Assembly (NCBI GenBank): GCA_022562835.1
Contig: JADFOM010000191.1
Span: 1 to 5,394, forward strand
Origin: Acidobacteriota bacterium
Lineage (GTDB): Bacteria; Actinomycetota; Acidimicrobiia; Acidimicrobiales; SHLQ01
Direction: 5' to 3'
Length of the DNA: 5,394 nt
The stretch's first letter is position 1; each line of letters starts with the position of its first letter. The notes under the pieces were generated by a model, which had not been told where the DNA came from, did no database searches, and saw only the letters and a list, made by a program, of their open reading frames with translations. Shown here piece after piece: positions 1 through 5,394 of the stretch. The position numbers and the translations under genes are program-made.

Positions 1-879
1 CTGCACTGGGGCGCAGGCGCCTACATCGTTGGCGAGGAGACCGCACTCATCGAAAGTCTTGAAGGCAACCGGGGCATGCCTCGTCTAAAGCCCCCGTACT
101 TCCCAGCTGCGATCGGTCTCTACGGCAAGCCGACGATCGTCAACAATGTCGAGACCCTGTCCAACCTCGGTTGGATAATCACCAACGGCTCCGATGCCTA
201 CAAGGAGTTTGGTAGCGAAGCCTCACCGGGAACGCGACTGTTTGCGATATCGGGACACGTCAAGCGCCCCGGCGTCTACGAGGTCGAACAGGGTGTAACG
301 ACCTTCCGTGACCTGATCTACGGCGATAACTTCTGCCAAGGTATCCGTGAGGGCCACGAGCTCAAGATGTTCATTCCCGGCGGGGGATCTTCTCCCTGGT
401 TCTTCCCCGAGCAGCTCGACCTGCCACTCGAGGGCCGCGAAGTTGGCGCTGCAGGATCGATGCTCGGCTCGGGCGCGATCGTGATCATGGACGAAACGAC
501 CGATGCCGTGCGTGCCTGCTTGCGGATTGTTCGGTTCTTCGCGCGTGAGTCGTGTGGAAAGTGCACCCCGTGCCGGGAGGGAACGACCTGGGAGGAGCGC
601 ATCCTGCAGCGGATCCTCGATGGTCACGGTCGCCCAAACGATCTCGACATGCTCCTCGACATTGCCGACAACATCAGTCCCGGCCCCTATCCGGTCGCAT
701 CGTTTGCCGAAGCATCGCTCGAGACCGTGCCCTTCCCCCCAAAGCAGACGACCATCTGTCCCCTGGGGCCTTCGTCGGTAGCCCCGATCACCTCTGCACT
801 GCGTCGGTTCCGTCATGAGTTCGAGGCCAAGATCACGCGCCGCGACTCACTTGAGGTGACCTCGGAGGTGGCGTCGTGA
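1..879 (+). CDS. nuoF: NADH-quinone oxidoreductase subunit F (5'-truncated by window edge)
   Basis: This is the C-terminal 292 residues of the NADH- and FMN-binding subunit of complex I, on the cytoplasmic peripheral arm. It oxidises NADH through FMN and passes electrons to [4Fe-4S] cluster N3. The reading frame is open from base 1, which begins inside the conserved GAGAYxxGEETAL flavin/NADH-site segment (window residues 4-16). It continues through RLKPP and KPTIVNNVETL, an SLBB-like region (about residues 78-140), and the N3 motif ESCGKCTPCREGT with Cys185, Cys188 and Cys191. The fourth ligand is Cys253 in TTICPLGPS. NuoF is usually about 430 residues, so roughly 140-180 N-terminal residues lie upstream. 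Two oddities are a Val at residue 10, where the family normally has Cys (AYICGEE), and about 20 extra residues between Cys191 and Cys253. The TGA stop overlaps the nuoG start. Identity is very secure. Confidence 0.97.
   Translation: MHWGAGAYIVGEETALIESLEGNRGMPRLKPPYFPAAIGLYGKPTIVNNVETLSNLGWIITNGSDAYKEFGSEASPGTRLFAISGHVKRPGVYEVEQGVTTFRDLIYGDNFCQGIREGHELKMFIPGGGSSPWFFPEQLDLPLEGREVGAAGSMLGSGAIVIMDETTDAVRACLRIVRFFARESCGKCTPCREGTTWEERILQRILDGHGRPNDLDMLLDIADNISPGPYPVASFAEASLETVPFPPKQTTICPLGPSSVAPITSALRRFRHEFEAKITRRDSLEVTSEVAS
864..870 (+). promoter_or_regulatory. Ribosome binding site of nuoG
   Basis: GGAGGTG lies 5 nt before the GTG codon at 876, inside the end of nuoF. It supports GTG as the nuoG start, since the next in-frame Met (residue 47) would lie inside the first iron-sulfur motif. 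Confidence 0.8.
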
Positions 880-3329
880 GCCATGAAGCAACAGAAGAGC
901 CATCGGGCGTCATCCTCAACGGAACTGAGATTGGTTTCGAGGACGGTGAGCTGCTCATCGAAGCGTGTGAGCGCAACGGAGTTCACATTCCTCGATTCTG
1001 CCATCACTCGCGCATGGAGCCGGTAGGCATGTGTCGAATGTGTCTGGTCGAGGTCGACACCGGCCGCGGCCCGGCGCTGCAACCTTCGTGCATGATCACC
1101 TGTAGCGCGGGAATGAGCGTCGAGACTGAGAGTCCCGCCACCAAGAAGGCGCAGGACGGCGTTCTCGAGTTCTTGCTCATCAACCACCCACTGGACTGTC
1201 CCGTGTGCGACAAGGGCGGCGAGTGCCCTCTGCAGGACAACGCCTATGCATACGGTCCTGGTGAAAGCCGATTTGTCGAGGAGAAGCGGCACTACACCAA
1301 ACCGATCGCGATCTCAGAAACGGTTTTCCTCGACCGCGAACGCTGCATTCTCTGCGACCTCTGCACTCGGTTTGCGTCCGACGTGGCAGGCGACGCTTTG
1401 ATCCAATTCCAGGGCCGCGGCGCGCAGACCGAGATCAACACGTTCCCCGACCATCCGTTCGCCTCGTACTTCAGCGGCAACACCGTGCAGATCTGCCCCG
1501 TCGGCGCATTGACCGCCAAGCCGTATCGATTCAAGGCGCGTCCCTGGGACCTAGACGAGGTTGAATCCACCAGTGTGATCGATTCGGTGGGTTCCCGAAT
1601 CGCGGTGCAGTCTTCCCATGACGTCGTACTGCGCTACCAGGGAATCGACGCCGATGCGGTCAACTGGGGCTGGCTCAGTGACAAGGAACGGTTCAGTTTC
1701 GAGGCCTTCAACAGCGATGAGCGCATCGCCGAGCCGATGTTGCGTAGTGGTGGCGAGCTCACCGAAGCCACATGGTCGACGGCGCTCGCCGCGGCAGCAG
1801 ACGCTTTGCGCGGCGTGGATCCGGAGCGGGTTGGTGTAATCGGTGGTGCCCGGCTTACCAATGAGGCGCAGTACGCGTGGACGAAGCTGTTCAAGGGTGC
1901 GATCGGGACCGACAACGTCGACGCACAGCTCGGCGATGGATTGACGCCCGACCTTTTGTTCGGCTACCCGCGCGCCACCATCGACGAGGCCTGCACTCCA
2001 GGCGGCACGATCATTTTGTTGGGTCCAGATCCACGCGAGGACCTCGGCGCACTTTTCCTACGTCTACGCCACGCTGTGGTCAATGATGGCGCTCGTCTGA
2101 TCGAACTCACTCCGCTGACCACTGGACTGTCTTCGCTCGCCGCTGCGAGGCTTCACCCTCATCCTGGTGAGACATCGCTCGTCGCGCGAGCACTGGTGGA
2201 TGGCGCAAGCGGGGACGTCGCCGGTGTCTCTCGCGGCGCGATCGACGCGGCGCGTCGGGCGATCGAGGGTCCGGTAACAATCATCGCTGGTCGCGCGAAT
2301 CTGGCCGAACACGCATCGCTTACAGCGGCCACGGTCGCGGAGCTGATGCGCCTCGACGGTGCCCGAGTGCTATCAGCCGTGCGGCGCGGCAACATCCACG
2401 GCGCGTTGGACATGGGCATGAGCCCAGGATGGCTGCCCGGTCGCCAACGACTGATCGGTCATTCGCTCGGGTCGGGTTGGCCCAAGGTCCCCACCGTCGC
2501 CGGGCTCGACTCCGCCGGCATTCTGGCCGAGGCGGCCGCTGGGCGCATCGACGTTCTGGTCCTGCTGGGTGCCGATCCGTTGGCCGACGTGCCCGATGCT
2601 GCACTGGCACGCAAGGGTGTTTCCGGCGCGGACAAGATCATTGCCGTGGACACCTTCGTAACCGATTCAGTTTCGCAGGCCGACATCGTTTTGGCCGCTG
2701 CTGGACCGTGTGAACGCGAAGGCACGTTTACCAATCTCGAGGGTCGCATCAGCGTTGTCGCCCAGAAGGTCAACCCTCGTGGAACGTCGCGCTCCGATTG
2801 GGAGATAGCGGTGGAGCTCGCTGCCGCTCTTGGTATCGACCTTGAGATCGAGTCGCTCGACGACATCTGGGCCGAACTCTCCTCGGCCGTCGAACTGTAC
2901 GACGGACTTGATCTCGAGAAGCTGGCGCAGCATCAACGCGAGGGCATCATGTTGCGTCCGACCCCCGAATCGACAGATGTATTCACCCCTGTGGACACAC
3001 CCCGCAACGACGCCTACAGCCTGCGTCTGATCGTGACACGCGTGATGTACGACCGCGGTTCGATCGTGTCTCGTTGCCCTTCTGGTGCAACAAATCCGAG
3101 TTCGCCAGCGGTACGGGTCAACCCCTATGAATTCGAACAGCTCGGCGCGGTCGACGGTGAACGTTTCACGCTTACGTCGACGGCGGGCAAGATGTCAGCG
3201 CCGCTCATGGGCGACGTGTCGGTGCCTCGCGGCGCGGTCGCCGTCGTCTTCGCACAGCCGGAGCTAGACGTCAGGTCGTTGATCGATCACACCGCGGCCG
3301 TCGTCGACGTGAGGATTGAGCGAGCATGA
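876..3329 (+). CDS. nuoG: NADH-quinone oxidoreductase subunit G, lacking N7 cluster ligands
   Basis: This is the large iron-sulfur subunit of the complex I peripheral arm, 817 residues, which relays electrons from NuoF/NuoE toward NuoI. The N-terminal 2Fe-2S domain (about 11-85) has Cys42, Cys53, Cys56 and Cys72 for N1b. His104, Cys108, Cys111 and Cys117 (HPLDCPVCDKGGEC) fit the His-Cys3 site of N5. Cys157, Cys160, Cys163 and Cys207 fit N4. Residues 226-282 form the 4Fe-4S molybdopterin-type subdomain that holds N7 in E. coli and Thermus, but its ligand positions are Ser233, Asp236, Ser240 and Ser268. A molybdopterin-oxidoreductase-like domain follows (about 283-650, with the conserved CEREGTFTNLEGR at 612-624), then a dinucleotide-binding-like C-terminal domain (about 712-817). 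The GTG start overlaps the nuoF stop as GTGA, so translation is probably coupled. Cys76 is an additional cysteine near N1b. Identity is very secure. Confidence 0.97.
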   Translation: MSHEATEEPSGVILNGTEIGFEDGELLIEACERNGVHIPRFCHHSRMEPVGMCRMCLVEVDTGRGPALQPSCMITCSAGMSVETESPATKKAQDGVLEFLLINHPLDCPVCDKGGECPLQDNAYAYGPGESRFVEEKRHYTKPIAISETVFLDRERCILCDLCTRFASDVAGDALIQFQGRGAQTEINTFPDHPFASYFSGNTVQICPVGALTAKPYRFKARPWDLDEVESTSVIDSVGSRIAVQSSHDVVLRYQGIDADAVNWGWLSDKERFSFEAFNSDERIAEPMLRSGGELTEATWSTALAAAADALRGVDPERVGVIGGARLTNEAQYAWTKLFKGAIGTDNVDAQLGDGLTPDLLFGYPRATIDEACTPGGTIILLGPDPREDLGALFLRLRHAVVNDGARLIELTPLTTGLSSLAAARLHPHPGETSLVARALVDGASGDVAGVSRGAIDAARRAIEGPVTIIAGRANLAEHASLTAATVAELMRLDGARVLSAVRRGNIHGALDMGMSPGWLPGRQRLIGHSLGSGWPKVPTVAGLDSAGILAEAAAGRIDVLVLLGADPLADVPDAALARKGVSGADKIIAVDTFVTDSVSQADIVLAAAGPCEREGTFTNLEGRISVVAQKVNPRGTSRSDWEIAVELAAALGIDLEIESLDDIWAELSSAVELYDGLDLEKLAQHQREGIMLRPTPESTDVFTPVDTPRNDAYSLRLIVTRVMYDRGSIVSRCPSGATNPSSPAVRVNPYEFEQLGAVDGERFTLTSTAGKMSAPLMGDVSVPRGAVAVVFAQPELDVRSLIDHTAAVVDVRIERA

Positions 3330-4522
3330 GCGTCTTCGCGGTCGATCCGCTTCTCGCTGGTGAGGTCGGTCTCGAGGTCCTGGCCGTCGTGTTGTTCAAG
3401 GTGTTGGTCGTCTTCGTCTTGTTGATCGTCTCTGTGATGCTGATGATCTGGGCCGAGCGCAAGATCATCTCCGATATGCAGAACCGCATCGGTCCGACGC
3501 GCGCCGGTCCGTGGGGAATCCTTCAGACGTTGGCCGATGGCCTCAAGCTGATCTTCAAGGAAGACCTCATCCCCGACAACGCGAACCGCACCGTCTTCAA
3601 GCTGGCGCCGTTACTCACCTTGGTGCCTGCGTTCCTGACGTTTTCGATCATTCCGCTCGGTGGAGACTTCACCGATAAGGACGGGGTGATCAGCCTCTTT
3701 GGCAATGACACGTACCTTCAGCTCGCTGATCCGCCGATCGGGCTGTTGCTGTTCCTTGCGATGTCCTCGGTCGCTGTCTACGGCATCATGCTCGCGGGAT
3801 GGTCATCCGGTTCGAAATACCCTCTACTGGGGTCGGTGCGCGCCACCTCCCAGATGATTTCCTACGAGGCTGCGCTGGGCCTGACCGTCGCTGCGGTGTT
3901 CCTCCAGTCCGGCTCCTTCTCCACCCACACGATCGTTTCCGAGCAGTCGGTATGGCAGTGGAACATGTGGTTTACCGGTTTTGTCCCGATGGCGATCTTC
4001 ATGATCGCCGCGACCGCCGAACTGAATCGTCCGCCGTTCGACCTCGTCGAGGCGGAGCAGGAACTCGTCGGCGGTTTCCACACCGAATACAGCTCGATTC
4101 GCTTCGCCCTGTTCTATCTCGCCGAGTTCATGAACACGATCACGATCTCCGCGATCGTTGTGACAATCTTTCTCGGTGGCCCGAACGGCCCCATCTTCAT
4201 CGATGCGGTCGCTTGGCTGTGGCCGATCCTCTGGTTCACGGTCAAGCTGTTTGCCCTGCTGTTCACCTTCATCTGGATGCGAGCCACGCTGCCGCGGTTC
4301 CGCTACGACCAGCTGATGGATCTTGGCTGGAAGGTGCTCACCCCGGTCGCGCTCGGTTGGCTGCTGTTCCTGGGTGCTCGTGACGTCGCAAACGATCGAG
4401 GCTGGAATCCCGTATTGGTCGTCGGCGTGGCGGTCACCGCGTTCGCTGTCTTCGGCGCACTCTTGTTGCGCGCTGTGCGTATGGGCAAGCAGGTCCGCGA
4501 GCTCGAAGAGATGAGGGGCTGA
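3326..4522 (+). CDS. nuoH: NADH-quinone oxidoreductase subunit H
   Basis: This is the integral membrane subunit of complex I (ND1 homologue, 398 residues) at the junction of the peripheral and membrane arms, where it forms much of the quinone-binding cavity and the start of the proton-coupling path. Family signatures are AERKIISDMQNRIGP (43-57), DGLKLIFKEDLIP after it, and ELNRPPFDLVEAEQELVGGF (232-251), which carries the acidic loop, followed by HTEYSS. RATLPRFRYDQLM follows TM7. Hydrophobic segments lie at about 18-42, 91-112, 138-159, 180-196, 214-231, 258-285, 297-317, 336-352 and 362-382, giving nine predicted helices. That agrees with the Thermus Nqo8 form, which has one more helix than the shorter E. 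coli NuoH. The C-terminus ends in a short charged tail (KQVRELEEMRG). The ATG overlaps the nuoG stop as ATGA. The only upstream purine run (GAGG at 3311-3314) is 11 nt away and weak, which suggests coupling to nuoG translation. Confidence 0.97.
   Translation: MSVFAVDPLLAGEVGLEVLAVVLFKVLVVFVLLIVSVMLMIWAERKIISDMQNRIGPTRAGPWGILQTLADGLKLIFKEDLIPDNANRTVFKLAPLLTLVPAFLTFSIIPLGGDFTDKDGVISLFGNDTYLQLADPPIGLLLFLAMSSVAVYGIMLAGWSSGSKYPLLGSVRATSQMISYEAALGLTVAAVFLQSGSFSTHTIVSEQSVWQWNMWFTGFVPMAIFMIAATAELNRPPFDLVEAEQELVGGFHTEYSSIRFALFYLAEFMNTITISAIVVTIFLGGPNGPIFIDAVAWLWPILWFTVKLFALLFTFIWMRATLPRFRYDQLMDLGWKVLTPVALGWLLFLGARDVANDRGWNPVLVVGVAVTAFAVFGALLLRAVRMGKQVRELEEMRG
4513..4518 (+). promoter_or_regulatory. 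Ribosome binding site of nuoI
   Basis: GAGGGG sits 6 nt upstream of the GTG codon at 4525, inside the last codons of nuoH. It supports the GTG start, which gives the expected MGYLNGFRVTF N-terminus. Confidence 0.75.
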
Positions 4523-4524
4523 TC

Positions 4525-4995
4525 GTGGGATATCTCAACGGATTCCGCGTGACCTTCAACAAGATGTTCGAGGACCGCGTTACTACTGAGTACCCTGAGG
4601 AGAAGCAGGAAAAACCCGATCGGCTCCACGGGCGTCACGTCCTGAATCGCTACGAAGACGGCATGGAGAAATGTATCGGGTGTGAGCTGTGCGCCGCTGT
4701 GTGTCCTGCGAAGTGCATCTATGTGCGCGGCAAGGACAACCCACCAGATGACCCAGTCTCACCGGGTGAACGTTTTGGGTTCGTATACGAGATCAACTAT
4801 CTGCGGTGCATTCACTGCGACCTCTGCGTTGAGGCCTGTCCGACCGAGGCGATTACCGAATCGAAGCTGTTCGAGTTTAGTTTCTCGAATCGCAGCGATG
4901 CGATCTACACGCGCGACGAACTCATCGTCGATGACGACGGACGTCCACAGCAGATGCCGTGGGAGGACTGGCGGCCGCCACCGGACTGGGCCTGA
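4525..4995 (+). CDS. nuoI: NADH-quinone oxidoreductase subunit I
   Basis: This is the 8Fe ferredoxin-like subunit of complex I (156 residues), carrying clusters N6a and N6b that link NuoG to the terminal cluster N2 on NuoB. Two complete CX2CX2CX3CP motifs are visible: CIGCELCAAVCP (Cys50, 53, 56, 60) and CIHCDLCVEACP (Cys95, 98, 101, 105). In this fold the last cysteine of each motif serves the partner cluster. The N-terminal stretch (GFRVTFNKMF, residues 6-15) matches the amphipathic helix that lies along the membrane in homologues. The C-terminal tail (after about 140) is rich in Pro, Trp and acidic residues and looks lineage-specific. The start is GTG with a good ribosome binding site, 2 nt after the nuoH stop, so it belongs to the same operon. 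It is the last complex I gene in the run: the next gene is convergent and nuoJ does not follow. Confidence 0.97.
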   Translation: MGYLNGFRVTFNKMFEDRVTTEYPEEKQEKPDRLHGRHVLNRYEDGMEKCIGCELCAAVCPAKCIYVRGKDNPPDDPVSPGERFGFVYEINYLRCIHCDLCVEACPTEAITESKLFEFSFSNRSDAIYTRDELIVDDDGRPQQMPWEDWRPPPDWA

Positions 4996-5001
4996 CAAGC
5001 G

Positions 5002-5039
5002 AGAGGGCGGCCGCGCGCGCCGCCTTCTGGTGGCCCTCT
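5002..5039. terminator. GC-rich hairpin between convergent genes, possible bidirectional terminator
   Basis: The 57-nt gap between nuoI and the ferredoxin gene contains AGAGGGCGGC (5002-5011), which pairs with GCCGCCTTCT (5019-5028) across a 7-nt CGCGCGC loop. This gives ten pairs including one G-U when read from the + strand. A competing 7-bp stem pairs AGAGGGC (5002-5008) with GCCCTCT (5033-5039). On the - strand the G-U becomes an A-C mismatch, but the second stem remains perfect. No T-tract follows on either side, so it is not a classic intrinsic terminator. Position and stability suggest transcription termination or 3'-end protection for both converging transcripts; this is an inference. 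Confidence 0.5.
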
Positions 5040-5052
5040 AGTGGTGAGCCGT

Positions 5053-5346
5053 CTAGGCAGGCGGCTTCAGTTCGTTGATCCGGGCGCGCACGGCGTCCGG
5101 GTCCTTGAACCACTGGGCGTTGAGCGGCGTGTACTCCTGCTGCGCCTCCGGCACGTCGTCCTCCTCGAAGATCGCGGTCACCGGACAGACGGGCTCACAG
5201 GCGCCGCAGTCGATGCACTCTTCCGGGTCGATGTAGAGAATGCGGTCGCCGGCGGCCTCGTCTTCGTGGATGCAGTCAACAGGACAGACCTCGACGCAGG
5301 ACTTGTCCTTGGTGTCGATGCAGGGGTCAGTAATCGTGTAGGTCAT
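5053..5346 (-). CDS. 7Fe-type ([3Fe-4S][4Fe-4S]) ferredoxin, FdxA/FdxC-like
   Basis: This encodes a soluble 97-residue ferredoxin, a one-electron carrier in the cytoplasm. Compared with Azotobacter ferredoxin I, Cys9, Cys17 and Cys54 fit the [3Fe-4S] site, and Cys21, Cys44, Cys47 and Cys50 the [4Fe-4S] site. Cys25 corresponds to the non-ligand cysteine. The motifs read CX7CX3CPVDC and CIDCGACEPVCP. The stretch between Cys25 and Cys44 has 18 residues against 14 in the Azotobacter protein, with extra acidic residues (EDEAAGD). After the clusters, FEEDDVPEAQQ and a short tail ending LKPPA resemble actinobacterial FdxA/FdxC proteins. The ATG at 5346 is chosen over an in-frame TTG at 5361 because the TTG overlaps the ribosome binding site and homologues start MTY. 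It is transcribed toward nuoI as a separate unit. Its redox partner cannot be told from the sequence. Confidence 0.93.
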   Translation of the reverse strand: MTYTITDPCIDTKDKSCVEVCPVDCIHEDEAAGDRILYIDPEECIDCGACEPVCPVTAIFEEDDVPEAQQEYTPLNAQWFKDPDAVRARINELKPPA

Positions 5347-5353
5347 TGCGGCT

Positions 5354-5359
5354 CTCTCC
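5354..5359 (-). promoter_or_regulatory. Ribosome binding site of the ferredoxin gene
   Basis: Read on the - strand, GGAGAG lies 7 nt before the ATG at 5346. This fixes the start at that ATG and argues against the TTG five codons upstream, whose G is the first base of this site. Confidence 0.8.
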
Positions 5360-5371
5360 AAGCGGTCCGTT

Positions 5372-5377
5372 AAGATA
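5372..5377 (-). promoter_or_regulatory. Possible -10 element for the ferredoxin gene
   Basis: On the - strand TATCTT (bases 5377 to 5372) lies about 25 nt upstream of the start codon, in a locally AT-richer stretch, and fits the TAnnnT pattern. A matching -35 element would fall at or beyond the window edge, so this is a weak call. Confidence 0.3.
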
Positions 5378-5394
5378 CGATTTCGTGCGTAAAG

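Noticed and set aside
223..816. A 197-codon open frame on the - strand inside nuoF
   Set aside because: It is antisense to clearly conserved NuoF sequence, has Arg-rich low-complexity composition typical of GC-rich shadow frames, and shows no recognisable domain.
813..1292. A 159-codon open frame on the - strand across the nuoF/nuoG junction
   Set aside because: It is antisense to the conserved iron-sulfur domain of NuoG and has no recognisable protein features.
1572..1679. A frameshift or sequencing error as the cause of the missing N7 cysteines
   Set aside because: The reading frame and flanking conserved residues run unbroken through the region, and all four positions differ independently, so a single error cannot explain it.
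3799..4383. A 194-codon open frame on the + strand inside nuoH in another frame
   Set aside because: The NuoH frame carries all the conserved motifs. This frame is rich in Arg, His and Pro and has no ribosome binding site or family resemblance.
5347..5361. TTG at 5361 (- strand) as an earlier ferredoxin start
   Set aside because: It would overlap the GGAGAG ribosome binding site and add five residues that homologues lack; the ATG at 5346 fits better.
5041..5373. A 110-codon open frame on the + strand opposite the ferredoxin gene
   Set aside because: The - strand product has a full set of ferredoxin cysteine motifs and a good ribosome binding site. The + strand product is a Val/Gly/Leu-rich shadow without motifs.
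1..5394. CRISPR arrays, tRNA or rRNA genes, insertion sequences, attachment sites
   Set aside because: No direct repeat arrays, tRNA-like cloverleaf sequence, rRNA segments, transposase motifs or terminal inverted repeats were seen; almost the entire window is coding.

Overview
This window is a respiratory complex I (NADH:quinone oxidoreductase, NDH-1) gene run on the + strand: nuoF (5' end outside the window), nuoG, nuoH and nuoI. It is followed by a convergent gene on the - strand for a small 7Fe-type ferredoxin. The DNA is GC-rich with GC-rich third codon positions, and GTG start codons are used. The subunit sequences (NuoF with ...TTICPLGPS..., NuoG with a QPSCMITC segment, an actinobacterial-looking ferredoxin starting MTYTITDPC) resemble Actinobacteriota, possibly Acidimicrobiia. 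That placement comes from memory of family resemblance, not a search, and is only moderately confident.

Layout: nuoF occupies 1-879, nuoG 876-3329, nuoH 3326-4522 and nuoI 4525-4995. The first two junctions are 4-nt overlaps (GTGA and ATGA) and the third gap is 2 nt, so the four genes form one tightly coupled operon that must begin upstream (nuoE and earlier genes are not visible). A 57-nt gap with a strong GC hairpin separates nuoI from the ferredoxin gene (5053-5346, - strand). The last 48 nt hold the ferredoxin ribosome binding site and possibly its -10 element.

How the genes work together: NuoF takes hydride from NADH onto FMN and passes electrons to cluster N3. NuoG carries N1b, N4 and N5. 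NuoI carries N6a and N6b and leads to the terminal cluster on NuoB (not in the window). NuoH is the membrane subunit that forms much of the quinone cavity. All cysteine/histidine ligands of these on-pathway clusters that fall in the window are present, so the encoded enzyme looks functional.

The main oddities are: (1) NuoG keeps the exact CX2CX3CX27C spacing of the off-pathway N7 cluster site, but all four ligands are replaced (Ser, Asp, Ser, Ser); (2) NuoF has about 20 extra residues between the third and fourth N3 cysteines; (3) the operon stops after nuoI, where nuoJ usually follows. Nothing here looks like a wholly new system; it is mainly a housekeeping respiratory locus with some lineage-specific features.
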